Source: Acidobacteriota bacterium
Lineage (GTDB): Bacteria > Acidobacteriota > Blastocatellia > Pyrinomonadales > Pyrinomonadaceae
Length of the DNA stretch: 14,043 nt
Direction: 5' to 3'
NCBI GenBank assembly: GCA_029777145.1
Contig: JAKOSS010000019.1
Location: 1 to 14,043, forward strand
Every line of letters begins with the position of its first letter. Position 1 is the first letter of the stretch. Under the pieces are notes generated by a model, which did no database searches, was not told the DNA's origin, and was given only the letters and a program-made list of their open reading frames with translations. Both the position numbers and the translations under genes were made by a program. This document shows positions 1 through 7,166 of the stretch, in pieces.

Positions 1-84
1 ATTTCGTGTTTCACCTAAGTTATCTCCGTGATTGTCGATTATAGATTTCCGCAGGCGAATTGAAAACCGCGACCGTATCAATCA

Positions 85-98
85 CGATCGCGCGATCG
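85..98. repeat. 14-bp perfect palindrome
   Basis: CGATCGCGCGATCG is its own reverse complement. It lies in gene-free DNA and could be a protein-binding site or chance in a CG-rich context rich in CGATCG words. No neighbouring gene makes it an obvious operator. Confidence 0.3.
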
Positions 99-141
99 AG
101 GACTTCGCAGCTCCGGATCTGAAATCCATCAACGTTCGCTT

Positions 142-209
142 AGCCGCGGATCACACAGATGACGCGGATAGGAATCTGACAATCACCGAAATTCGTGAAA
201 TTCGCGGCT
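142..209. repeat. Nonamer intergenic repeat with inverted arms
   Basis: Three tandem 9-nt units of the form CGCGGATCA, CACAGATGA, CGCGGATAG (145-171) face inverted nonamers ATTCGTGAA and ATTCGCGGC (191-208). The outer arms AGCCGCGGAT (142-151) and ATTCGCGGCT (200-209) pair at 9 of 10 positions. No reading frame explains the period. I recall similar arrays of CACGGAT-like units between genes in several phyla, including Acidobacteriota and Planctomycetota, so this is probably a dispersed intergenic repeat rather than a gene remnant. Its family cannot be named from this window. Confidence 0.55.
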
Positions 210-301
210 GGGAATTTGCTTCGACAGGATTTCGTCAAAAGCACGAATAAGACAGAATGAAAACGGTTCAGTTCGCGCAATTCGCCGGCACGATCCGACG
301 C

Positions 302-530
302 AGGCTGTGTCAAAACTTCCATATCGCGATTTTCGGGTTGAGCGAAAGTTGGCAATCTTCTTTTGAATTGCCGTCTGTTTCAGCTGACGGACTTGGGTAA
401 GTTCAGTAATGACGGGGCTTTAGCCCGACGATTCGGCTAAAGCCGAGCTCTTTCAGTTTGTCCCGATCCGTTCGTTAAAACGAACGGCAATTCATGAAAG
501 ACCTTTGGGAGGTGACTTTTGACACAGCCT
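302..530. mobile_element. MITE-like element with 14-bp terminal inverted repeats
   Basis: The ends AGGCTGTGTCAAAA (302-315) and TTTTGACACAGCCT (517-530) are perfect reverse complements. GGCTGTGTCAAAA-type ends resemble those of transposase-bearing insertion sequences as I remember them, so a transposon origin is plausible. Inside is a second inverted pair of 11 bp (364-374 with 484-494), and within that three local hairpins: CCGTC/GACGG (371-390), GGCTTTAGCC/GGCTAAAGCC (416-425 with 435-444) and CCGTTCGTT/AACGAACGG (468-476 with 479-487). There is no transposase frame, and 229 bp is a usual size for a non-autonomous element. I could not find a clear target-site duplication. Alternatives are a decayed insertion sequence or a structured RNA locus. 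Confidence 0.5.
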
Positions 531-565
531 CTTCAGCGCGTGGGGGCTGATTGGGCAGATGAATC

Positions 566-597
566 GGCTTCAGCCAAAAAGGACTTTGGCTGAAGCC
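566..597. repeat. Perfect 13-bp inverted repeat (hairpin)
   Basis: GGCTTCAGCCAAA (566-578) and TTTGGCTGAAGCC (585-597) pair perfectly around the 6-nt loop AAGGAC. The core GGCTTCAGCC is close to the GGCTTTAGCC arm of the hairpin at 416-444, so both may belong to one palindromic repeat family. There is no adjacent T-run of useful length, so it does not look like an intrinsic terminator. A weaker hairpin, CCACG/CGTGG (620-624 with 635-639), follows. Confidence 0.5.
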
Positions 598-840
598 TTG
601 ACCGTAATTGGCTTTCGATCCACGAGCTGAAGCACGTGGCAACATTAGACCCGAAACCTGGCAAACTCCCATCCACTCATTCTGAATCGGTCCGCATCAC
701 CACTGCTGCCGGAACAATCCCAGATTGCGCATTCCAGGAGCCGCACCTTCTTGGCCGCAAATCAACGCGGAAACCCGGGGAATTTTCAATGCGTCTCCCG
801 GATTCTGGCGCGAATGAGTGGTAGACGCGACTGCAAAGGG
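598..840. other. Gene-free stretch
   Basis: Frames here are short, overlap one another, and show no signal peptide, ribosome site or recognisable motif, so I call no gene. The only structure noted is a 10-bp inverted pair, CCACTCATTC (673-682) and GAATGAGTGG (812-821), 129 nt apart. It could be the ends of a small decayed element or chance. Confidence 0.4.
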
Positions 841-866
841 AAAAAAGGCGACCCGAACGGGCCGCC
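841..866 (-). terminator. Intrinsic terminator of the Asp-box protein gene
   Basis: Read on the minus strand, GGCGGCCC and GGGTCGCC form an 8-bp stem (one G-T wobble) around the loop GTTC, followed directly by TTTTTT. It begins 26 nt beyond the stop codon of the gene ending at 893, which is the expected place and orientation. Confidence 0.85.
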
Positions 867-892
867 TTCAGGCAAAACAGCTCTCAGTGCGA

Positions 893-3022
893 TCAGTTCG
901 TGCCGTTCAAAACCCGCGGACGGGTCGGTTCCGTCGTCGTCGCCGTCTCCGGCGCCCGATCGATCCTGTAAATTCCCGACGAATGGCTCGCCGCAAATAT
1001 ACGGTCAGGATTCGTCGGATCGAAGATCATCGACCAGACACGGCGGCTCGGGAGCCGCATATCCTTCGAATCGACGCGTTTCCAGTCGTTTCCGGCGTTG
1101 GACGAATAGTAAATGCCGCCGTCCGTTTCGAGCGCGCTCGAGATGAAGATCTCGTTCGTGTTCGCCGGGTTGACCAAAATACTCGTGAAATTGCCGAGCG
1201 GAAGATTACCGCCGCGTCGCTTCCACGACTTTCCGCCGTCGCGGCTGACATAAAACGTCTGCGTCGTTCCGACATAGACGACATCCGGGTTTTTCGGATC
1301 GGTCGCGATCGAACTGATCGGCACTTCACGCGGGATCGTTTCAGTGTTCTCCCACGTCTTGCCGCCATCGCGGCTGACGATCACACCCGAGCGGTCCGTT
1401 CCGACAAATATCGTATCGGGGCGAAGCGGACTCGCATGTATTGCAAATACATTGCTTGAAAATCCGGCGCCAAACGGGATCTTCTCCCAACCCTTGCTGA
1501 CGTCGTAGCTCCGGTAGAGCGCAGTGTCAGTACCCGCGAAGATACCGTTCTTCCCGTCCTCGGTGTACGCCAGAACCTTGACCTTCTCCGAGATCGCCGG
1601 AACCAGGATCGGCCCGGTCGGGACGGGTGTTTTTACAGGCGCGGCCTTTCTGGTCGCTGCCTTGCGGACTGGACGTTTTGCCGGCGTCTTGGGCGCGACG
1701 AGCCGTGTCCAGGTCACGCCGCGGTCCATCGATTTGAAGATCCCGAGATTCGTGCCCATGTAGATAATGTTCGTGTTCACGCGGTCCTGAAGAACGGCGT
1801 ACGGCGCCGTGCGGATGACATCGTAATTGCGCGGCTGTTTCCAGGTCGCGCCGTCGTCATCACTGATGAACACAAAACCGCCGCCCGTCGCCGTATTGCG
1901 CGTCGTCGCGTAAATCCGTCGCGGCTGTTCAACGTCGGCTGTCAGCGTGTAGGCGAACCGGCTCGTGAAATTCTCGTTCGTCGGTTTGAAATTGCGGCCG
2001 CCGTCGGTCGAGACCAGAACGCCGTAATTGTTCGTTCCGATATAAACACGATTCGGATCATCAGGATGAACCGCGATCGAATTGATCTCGATATCCTTTT
2101 GCGTCGTGATCGACCACGACTTGCCGCCGTTGGTCGTCATCCAGAAGCCCTCGGTCGTCGCCGCATAGACGACGCCCGGCATCGTCGGGTGCTGAAGAAG
2201 ATCGCGCGTGCGGCGTGATTGCGACGGAATTCCTTGAATTTTCGCCCACTTTTCGCCCTTGTTGAACGATTCGTAAATGCCGCTGCAGGCCGACGCGATG
2301 ATGTGGCTCGAGTTGCGCGGATCAATGGTGATCGCAAAAACATCCGAGTCGTCGATCATGCCGTCCTTGATGAGCCGCCAGTTCTTCCCCCCGTCGGTCG
2401 TTTTGTACGCCCGCCACCAAGTGCCGGCATAAATGATGTTGGTATCGTCAGGATCGACGGCGAGCGAATCGACGTTGATCGGGTTCGTCTTTGAATCGAG
2501 CTTTTCCCAGTCTTCACCGGAGTTCGTCGACTTCCAAACGCCATCGATCGTTCCGACGATTATCAGGTTCGGATCCTTCGACGACTGAACCATGGCGTGG
2601 ATCGACTCATTGCGAAGTTCTTTCGATTCCTTCCAGGTCTTCCCGCCGTCAGTACTTTTGAAGAAACCGCCGGGCATTTTGTGCCGATGGCCCGATGTAT
2701 AGATCACCTTCGAATCGCGCGAGTCGATCATCAACTGGTCGAGAACAAGCAGCGGTTTGTTGAGATTGACGATCAGTTGCCACGACTTGCCCCCGTCCGT
2801 AGACATGTGGACCTGGCCGTCGAGCGTGCTGACGTATAACTTGTTCTTGTCACGCGGGTCGATGGTCACGACGCGCACGTCTCCGCCGCTCGGACCGACG
2901 ATGTCCCAGCTGCTGACCTTGACCGGATCACCGGAAGGATCAACGCCAAAGGCGGTCGAAAGAAAAATCAAACTCACTGCCGTTGCAGCGATGTACCGGA
3001 TCAGCGTTCTGAATTCACTCAT
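893..3022 (-). CDS. Exported Asp-box (BNR/sortilin-type) beta-propeller protein
   Basis: The 709-residue product opens with a Sec signal peptide (about residues 1-26, basic start then a hydrophobic run ending near STAFG). At least 13 Asp-box motifs of the form S/T-x-D/N-x-G-x-x-W follow, for example at 74-81, 123-130, 165-172, 208-215, 296-303, 550-557 and 593-600. Such motifs mark blades of sialidase, sortilin/VPS10 and Ycf48-type propellers. A basic Pro/Ala/Lys linker (443-472) divides nine motifs from the last four, suggesting two propellers. No sialidase catalytic residues are evident, so a binding or scaffold role in the periplasm or at the surface is inferred. I chose the start at 3022 because the signal peptide begins there; a start at 3175 would add 51 residues that hide it. 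The gene stands alone with its own promoter and terminator. Confidence 0.85.
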   Translation of the reverse strand: MSEFRTLIRYIAATAVSLIFLSTAFGVDPSGDPVKVSSWDIVGPSGGDVRVVTIDPRDKNKLYVSTLDGQVHMSTDGGKSWQLIVNLNKPLLVLDQLMIDSRDSKVIYTSGHRHKMPGGFFKSTDGGKTWKESKELRNESIHAMVQSSKDPNLIIVGTIDGVWKSTNSGEDWEKLDSKTNPINVDSLAVDPDDTNIIYAGTWWRAYKTTDGGKNWRLIKDGMIDDSDVFAITIDPRNSSHIIASACSGIYESFNKGEKWAKIQGIPSQSRRTRDLLQHPTMPGVVYAATTEGFWMTTNGGKSWSITTQKDIEINSIAVHPDDPNRVYIGTNNYGVLVSTDGGRNFKPTNENFTSRFAYTLTADVEQPRRIYATTRNTATGGGFVFISDDDGATWKQPRNYDVIRTAPYAVLQDRVNTNIIYMGTNLGIFKSMDRGVTWTRLVAPKTPAKRPVRKAATRKAAPVKTPVPTGPILVPAISEKVKVLAYTEDGKNGIFAGTDTALYRSYDVSKGWEKIPFGAGFSSNVFAIHASPLRPDTIFVGTDRSGVIVSRDGGKTWENTETIPREVPISSIATDPKNPDVVYVGTTQTFYVSRDGGKSWKRRGGNLPLGNFTSILVNPANTNEIFISSALETDGGIYYSSNAGNDWKRVDSKDMRLPSRRVWSMIFDPTNPDRIFAASHSSGIYRIDRAPETATTTEPTRPRVLNGTN

Positions 3023-3192
3023 AAATTTCGTTGGTTTCGAAACAGGTAACCTCGGATCTGGCGCGGGCGTTTCCGACATACATTTCTGATGACGGAATTT
3101 CGTGATCTTGTTGCACAAGAATCGAAAAACTGGAGATTTGTATGGACTTTTCGCGTTCGACGCTCCCAAGCGCAAGGCGGCGAACGGACATT

Positions 3193-3220
3193 ATTCTATA
3201 CAATTACGCCGGCAAATCAA
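3193..3220 (-). promoter_or_regulatory. Sigma-70-like promoter of the Asp-box gene
   Basis: On the minus strand TTGATT (3215-3220) lies 16 nt upstream of TAGAAT (3193-3198), matching 4/6 and 5/6 of the consensus. It sits between the upstream gene's terminator and the coding start, and predicts a leader of roughly 165 nt. No clear Shine-Dalgarno site precedes the start. Confidence 0.45.
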
Positions 3221-3253
3221 AAAACGCCGACAATCGACGGCGCTTATCGCATG

Positions 3254-3288
3254 AAAAAACGGGCGAAGTTTGATGAAAACTTCGCCCG
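3254..3288 (-). terminator. Intrinsic terminator of the barrel-PKD fusion gene
   Basis: A perfect 12-bp stem (3260-3271 with 3277-3288) closes a 5-nt loop. On the minus strand it is followed by TTTTTT (3254-3259). It lies 42 nt past the stop codon of the gene ending at 3331. The plus-strand side has no comparable T-run, so it is directional. Confidence 0.9.
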
Positions 3289-3330
3289 CCTTTGTAAAGT
3301 TCCCGTTTCTTGCGAAACGTGAGTCTAAGG

Positions 3331-5757
3331 TTACGGAGTCGGATTATCCGCGCCCGGCGGGACGAGGAAGAACTTCGTCCAGACACCGGCGCCATTCGGA
3401 TTCGATCCGCCTCTGACGATGGTCACGCGGCTCGCGTCGTACTTCCTGAAGGTGATCGCCTTCTGGAGCTGACGTTCGCGGTTCGCGATCTCCTTGTCAG
3501 TGCCGTAGTTGATGATGTAGCCCTGAGCCGAAGGATTGTTGCCGAGCGCGATGTAGAGCGCGTCAACACGGGCCTTGACCTCGTCATCCGGCAGTTTGCC
3601 GAACTCGTCGATCATCGAGACTTCAGGCGGACGCGAAACACTTCCGGTTTCGGAAGCCGATCTCGGGCAATCCGCGCAGAGGCACGAACCGCTGATCTCG
3701 ACGGTTGCCGTGATGTTCTCGCCAGCCATGCCGCGAGTCGTGGAAACCGTGATCGACGACGTACCCTGACCGCTGACGATCGTACCGGCAGAAACGGTCC
3801 AGTTGTACGAGATGTCGGCACAGTTGCCGCCGCTGGCGTTAGCCGTGAAGTACATTTCCTTGCCAGGCTCAACCACGCCGCCACCGGTCACACCGAGGGT
3901 CGGGCAGCTGCATGCAGGCTTACAATTGCACTCTTCGACGGTGACAGTCTCCGTGACCGTCTTGCCGCAGTATCCGCAACCGTTGTCAACGGCCGACGTG
4001 ATCGTGTAGGTACCCGGGCGGACTCCGCTCAGATCCCACGTGACGTTCGCGCCCTGGCCGACGATGCGGCCCGCCGAAACGGTGTGCTGATAGGTCAAAA
4101 CCTCGTTACCGGGATTGTCAACCGAAGTGCCGACGCTGACCGTCGAACCATCCGGGCAACTGGTGCCTTCGACCGGGATCGTGCCCGGAGCACACGGAAT
4201 AACGATCTTCCTGCTGCTCAGGCTGACACCGGTAACGTTGGCGACCGGACGAGGAATATCGCCCTGACGCAAGTTGCGGCGGCCGGCCGTGAACTGGAAC
4301 ATGAAGCCGTGCGGATCCGATGACTCGGTAAATCCGAGCGGAAGACCCACGACGTTCTGGTTGATGACGGTCGGGATCCTGCCGATCACATTGACGCGGC
4401 TGGTCAGATCTGTATCGATGTTTCCGCGGTCCTGCTGGTTGAAGTGGCGGCGATAGGCAAAGCCGATGCTCATCCAGCGGTACGGGAAGATACGCGCACC
4501 GAACAAGCCGTCAAGCGGGCTGTTCTCGAACGAATTCGGCGTCCGGCTTGCAACATACTGAAGCGAGCGGAACTCGAGGATCGGCTGGAAGAACTTGTTG
4601 ACCGGGAAGTCAACACCGATCGCGGCCTGCAGTTCGTCAGGACGATCGAGCATCGTGTACGAACCGCCGACGAAATCACCCTTGACCTTGCTGGTGTACT
4701 TGTAACCAACGTTGGCCGAGATGTTCATCCACTTACGGACACGTGCGTCGGCAAACAAGGTAACGCCGACATCGCCGCTGCTGCCGCCCGGACCTGCGCC
4801 GCGTTGCATTTGGTTGAATCCGGTGAAGTCGTTGGCCTTGTCGTTGTACCACTGATAATAAGCGACGAGACCGACACCGATCGGCTTGTTCGGACCGGTC
4901 CAGCGCCATTTGGCACCCGCCGAGAACGAGTTGAAGGCCGATTCACCGTACGTTCTGTTAATGAACGGAGCGTCCGGCAGGTACGTCGGAGCGACCGTGA
5001 ACGACGACGGTGCGGTGCCGGCAGGAGCGCCGGTAACGCTGACGAGATTCACCGTCTGCAGAACGATACCCGGAAGGATGCTGCCGTAAACCGAGCCGAC
5101 GCCCGGGAAGTTGTCAGCACCGTTGCCGCCCGAAGTGCGCGGCGGACCGAGCAACGCATTGCCGGTGGTCGGCGTCGGGAATCCGAAGATCGGACCCGAG
5201 TAGAACGGCGGCTGAAGGTTGAACGTTCCGGCGTTGCAGCCTACGTACGGGTATTGACAAAAGGACTGGTTACCCTGCGGGCGGAAGATCGCCCAACCCG
5301 GATACTGGCTCGTGCCCGGTCCCTGCGGGGCCATCACGATCGCCGGACCCGAGGTCAGCGAATTTCCAAGCACGAACTGCGAATTCGGCAGGTAGAACGA
5401 CGAAAGGTTTCGCGGGGCATTAACTTTAATGCCGCGATACATGTCGGTATTGAAGAACAGTTCAAGGTAGTCGTTGATGCCGATCTGGAAGCTCACGGGA
5501 ACTTCAACAATGTCAGCGTCACCGGGATCGCGGTCAAAGTTGCTGTAGGCAAGGCTCAACGTCCATTCGCCTCTCCTTAGAGTTTGACCGTCATAAACCG
5601 TGAAAAGACCCGTGGGACCACCAACCGGACCGCCGGTGCCGACAGTCGGGGCGATATTCCTGGGATCTTTCTCCGATCTCAAAGTCTGCGCCGGCACCGA
5701 AATCATCAGTGCAAGCATCGTAAGCGTAACTAAGAACGCCCATTTAGCGAGTTTCAT
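3331..5757 (-). CDS. Exported outer-membrane barrel protein with PKD-like and OmpA-like C-terminal domains
   Basis: The 808-residue product has a Sec signal peptide (residues 1-24, ending SVPAQ). Residues 25-504 are rich in alternating aromatic strands (LSLAYSNF, VGLVAYYQWY, ISANVGYKY, SIGFAYRRHF), as in outer-membrane beta-barrels. Two Ig/PKD-like domains follow (about 505-608 and 619-700), each with a T-V-S-A-G-x-I-V strand. Twelve cysteines, including C-x-C and C-x-x-C pairs at 594-597, 610-618 and 692-697, suggest disulfides. The C-terminal 97 residues (712-808) recall OmpA: FGKLPDDEVKARVDAL, then GYIINYGTDK and SRVTIVRGG, but without the usual LSxxRA signature. An envelope-spanning role is inferred. 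I chose the start at 5757 because a GGAGG site lies 6 nt upstream; the in-frame start at 5793 has no such support. No specific function is recognised. Confidence 0.8.
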   Translation of the reverse strand: MKLAKWAFLVTLTMLALMISVPAQTLRSEKDPRNIAPTVGTGGPVGGPTGLFTVYDGQTLRRGEWTLSLAYSNFDRDPGDADIVEVPVSFQIGINDYLELFFNTDMYRGIKVNAPRNLSSFYLPNSQFVLGNSLTSGPAIVMAPQGPGTSQYPGWAIFRPQGNQSFCQYPYVGCNAGTFNLQPPFYSGPIFGFPTPTTGNALLGPPRTSGGNGADNFPGVGSVYGSILPGIVLQTVNLVSVTGAPAGTAPSSFTVAPTYLPDAPFINRTYGESAFNSFSAGAKWRWTGPNKPIGVGLVAYYQWYNDKANDFTGFNQMQRGAGPGGSSGDVGVTLFADARVRKWMNISANVGYKYTSKVKGDFVGGSYTMLDRPDELQAAIGVDFPVNKFFQPILEFRSLQYVASRTPNSFENSPLDGLFGARIFPYRWMSIGFAYRRHFNQQDRGNIDTDLTSRVNVIGRIPTVINQNVVGLPLGFTESSDPHGFMFQFTAGRRNLRQGDIPRPVANVTGVSLSSRKIVIPCAPGTIPVEGTSCPDGSTVSVGTSVDNPGNEVLTYQHTVSAGRIVGQGANVTWDLSGVRPGTYTITSAVDNGCGYCGKTVTETVTVEECNCKPACSCPTLGVTGGGVVEPGKEMYFTANASGGNCADISYNWTVSAGTIVSGQGTSSITVSTTRGMAGENITATVEISGSCLCADCPRSASETGSVSRPPEVSMIDEFGKLPDDEVKARVDALYIALGNNPSAQGYIINYGTDKEIANRERQLQKAITFRKYDASRVTIVRGGSNPNGAGVWTKFFLVPPGADNPTP

Positions 5758-5763
5758 CACTTT

Positions 5764-5768
5764 CCTCC
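5764..5768 (-). promoter_or_regulatory. Shine-Dalgarno site deciding the start at 5757
   Basis: GGAGG on the minus strand is separated by 6 nt from the ATG at 5757. It is one of only two strong ribosome sites in the window and rules in favour of this start over the in-frame ATG 36 nt upstream. Confidence 0.85.
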
Positions 5769-5920
5769 GCCGAAAAATAGTTTTCAATCTCAAACGCGAC
5801 CCGAGCGAATAATTTCCCCGAAATCACATCGTTCAGGTCACTCAAATTATTGCGTCAGGCAAAAAATCAAGGAGCTCAATTTCTTGACCAAAACCAATAC
5901 AAGTCAAACTGTTGTAGTAA

Positions 5921-5949
5921 TTTATAAGGGAGTGGCGTTCAAAAGTCAA
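5921..5949 (-). promoter_or_regulatory. Strong sigma-70-like promoter of the barrel-PKD gene
   Basis: On the minus strand TTGACT (5944-5949) and TATAAA (5921-5926) are spaced by exactly 17 nt, each matching 5 of 6 consensus bases. Transcription should begin near 5914, giving a leader of about 157 nt. The region is AT-rich compared with its surroundings. A second TTGACT (5902-5907) lies just downstream with no convincing -10 partner. Confidence 0.65.
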
Positions 5950-6122
5950 TAAATAAAAACCCGAACGCAGTCGTCCCCGTAGAAAAAGATACTTTACATC
6001 ACTCGGAAAATCAAGCATTTTCAGCCTTTAGCGTCAAACTAATTGGCTCACGAGCTGAGGTCGAGGCCCGTTAACGGGTAAGTTTGGGAAGATTGCGGCA
6101 ATCTCCGCGCGACCGGCCTCTC
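5950..6122. other. Gene-free spacer downstream of larE
   Basis: This is part of the 365-nt space between larE and the barrel-protein gene. It holds a 12-bp palindrome CCCGTTAACGGG (6067-6078) and a small hairpin GATTG/CAATC (6091-6095 with 6099-6103). Neither has a T-run, so I see no intrinsic terminator for larE. No reading frame here looks real. Confidence 0.4.
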
Positions 6123-7010
6123 TCAACCGTTTTTTGCGGCTTTTTCAAACGACTTGCCCGGTTCCGCGCGCGCGGCGCCGAGAATTTCGTTCATCGCCCC
6201 GCTCCTGAATCCCATCAGATCGAGCGTTACATATTTAAACCCCAGCTCGGCGAGCCGAGTCGAAACACTTCCCGCGAATCCCTCGTTCAGGGCCGACTTG
6301 AGTTCCGACGGCGCGATCTCGATCCGCGCCAGGTCGCCGTGCACGCGTACCCTGAATTCGTTGAAACCGAGTCCACGCAGGAAATCTTCCGCGCGGTCAA
6401 CCTTCGACAAACGCTCGATCGTAACCGGCACGCCGTATGCGATTCGGGACGCGAGACAAGGACTTGCGGGTTTGTCCCATTGCGGCAGTCCGGCCCGACG
6501 ACTTAGAGCACGGATCTCGTCCTTGGTCAAACCGACGGCGGCGAGCGGACTGATAACGCCCGATTCGCTCGCGGCCGCCATTCCGGGACGGTGGCCGCCG
6601 ATATCGTCGGCGTTGGTCCCGTCGACGATCACGTCAATTCCCTTTTCGGAAGCGATCGTTCCAAGTTTTGCGTAGAGTTCCGTTTTGCAGAAATAACATC
6701 GGTTTGACGGGTTGGCCGCGTATCTCGGGTCGGAAAGTTCATCGGTCGTTACATTTAAATGTTTCAGCCCGAGCGCCTTCGCGATCCCGGACGCCTCGTC
6801 ACGCTGATGGACCGAGACGCTCGCCGAAATCCCGGTCACGCACAGCGCATCGGCGCCGAGTTCGCCGTTTGCGACATACGCAAGATAGGTGCTGTCGACA
6901 CCGCCTGAATAGGCGACCAACACGCGGCCCAAACCGCGCATCATAGAACGCAACCGATTTTCTTTTATTTCGACCGGATCGGCCGTGGTTCCAGAGATGG
7001 CATCAGACAT
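6123..7010 (-). CDS. larE: LarE-type ATP-dependent sacrificial sulfur transferase
   Basis: The 295-residue product fits the LarE family in length and motifs: the PP-loop SGGVDS (35-40) that binds ATP, CYFCKTELY (105-113), DGTNADD (130-136), and SPCLASRIAYG (183-193) containing the conserved cysteine (C185). LarE adenylylates and then thiolates the pyridinium dinucleotide made by LarB, a step in building the nickel-pincer nucleotide cofactor of lactate racemase and related enzymes. C105, C108 and C185 could form the three-cysteine set reported for [4Fe-4S]-bearing LarE proteins; that assignment is inferred. No larB, larC or larA homologue is in view, so the gene is solitary here. The ATG at 7010 has only a weak ribosome site. 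It is divergent from the TPR operon and shares a 156-nt intergenic region with it. Confidence 0.88.
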   Translation of the reverse strand: MSDAISGTTADPVEIKENRLRSMMRGLGRVLVAYSGGVDSTYLAYVANGELGADALCVTGISASVSVHQRDEASGIAKALGLKHLNVTTDELSDPRYAANPSNRCYFCKTELYAKLGTIASEKGIDVIVDGTNADDIGGHRPGMAAASESGVISPLAAVGLTKDEIRALSRRAGLPQWDKPASPCLASRIAYGVPVTIERLSKVDRAEDFLRGLGFNEFRVRVHGDLARIEIAPSELKSALNEGFAGSVSTRLAELGFKYVTLDLMGFRSGAMNEILGAARAEPGKSFEKAAKNG

Positions 7011-7046
7011 ATTCGATATTTCCGGGCGAACGTACGCCGGATTTAG

Positions 7047-7075
7047 ATGTTAACCCACCGTCCCGGAGGTAGCAA
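7047..7075 (-). promoter_or_regulatory. Weak candidate promoter for larE
   Basis: On the minus strand TTGCTA (7070-7075) and TAACAT (7047-7052) are 17 nt apart, each matching 4 of 6 consensus bases. Position and spacing are right, but the boxes are poor. Confidence 0.25.
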
Positions 7076-7107
7076 TCACACTTTGAGTTGTGCGGCGCGC
7101 GAAATCG

Positions 7108-7136
7108 TGGACGCCCGCGGGGACTAATGGTAGAAT
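7108..7136 (+). promoter_or_regulatory. Extended -10 promoter of the TPR operon
   Basis: TGGACG (7108-7113) and TAGAAT (7131-7136) are 17 nt apart, and TGG immediately before the -10 box gives the extended -10 pattern TGnTAnAAT. Transcription would start near 7143, leaving a leader of about 24 nt before the ATG at 7167. Confidence 0.5.
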
Positions 7137-7166
7137 CCGAGTACTTCGGAATTGAAATCGCACAAG

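Noticed and set aside
32..355. Small frames at the left end as possible genes
   Set aside because: They run through the nonamer repeat and into the terminal repeat of the MITE-like element, with no ribosome site or recognisable motif.
302..530. Target-site duplication flanking the MITE-like element
   Set aside because: I compared the flanks by eye and found no convincing direct repeat, so no insertion target is claimed.
3023..3175. Upstream in-frame start for the Asp-box protein
   Set aside because: It would add 51 residues before a clear signal peptide, and no ribosome site supports it.
3310..5580. Long opposite-strand frames (337 and 378 residues) over the barrel-PKD gene
   Set aside because: Their translations are Arg/Asp-rich and lack signals or motifs, as expected for antisense shadows of a GC-rich gene. 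The minus-strand gene has promoter, ribosome site, signal peptide and terminator.
7152..7166. TTG start for the TPR protein
   Set aside because: It adds only five residues, has no better ribosome site, and would lie about 9 nt from the inferred transcription start; the ATG at 7167 is preferred.
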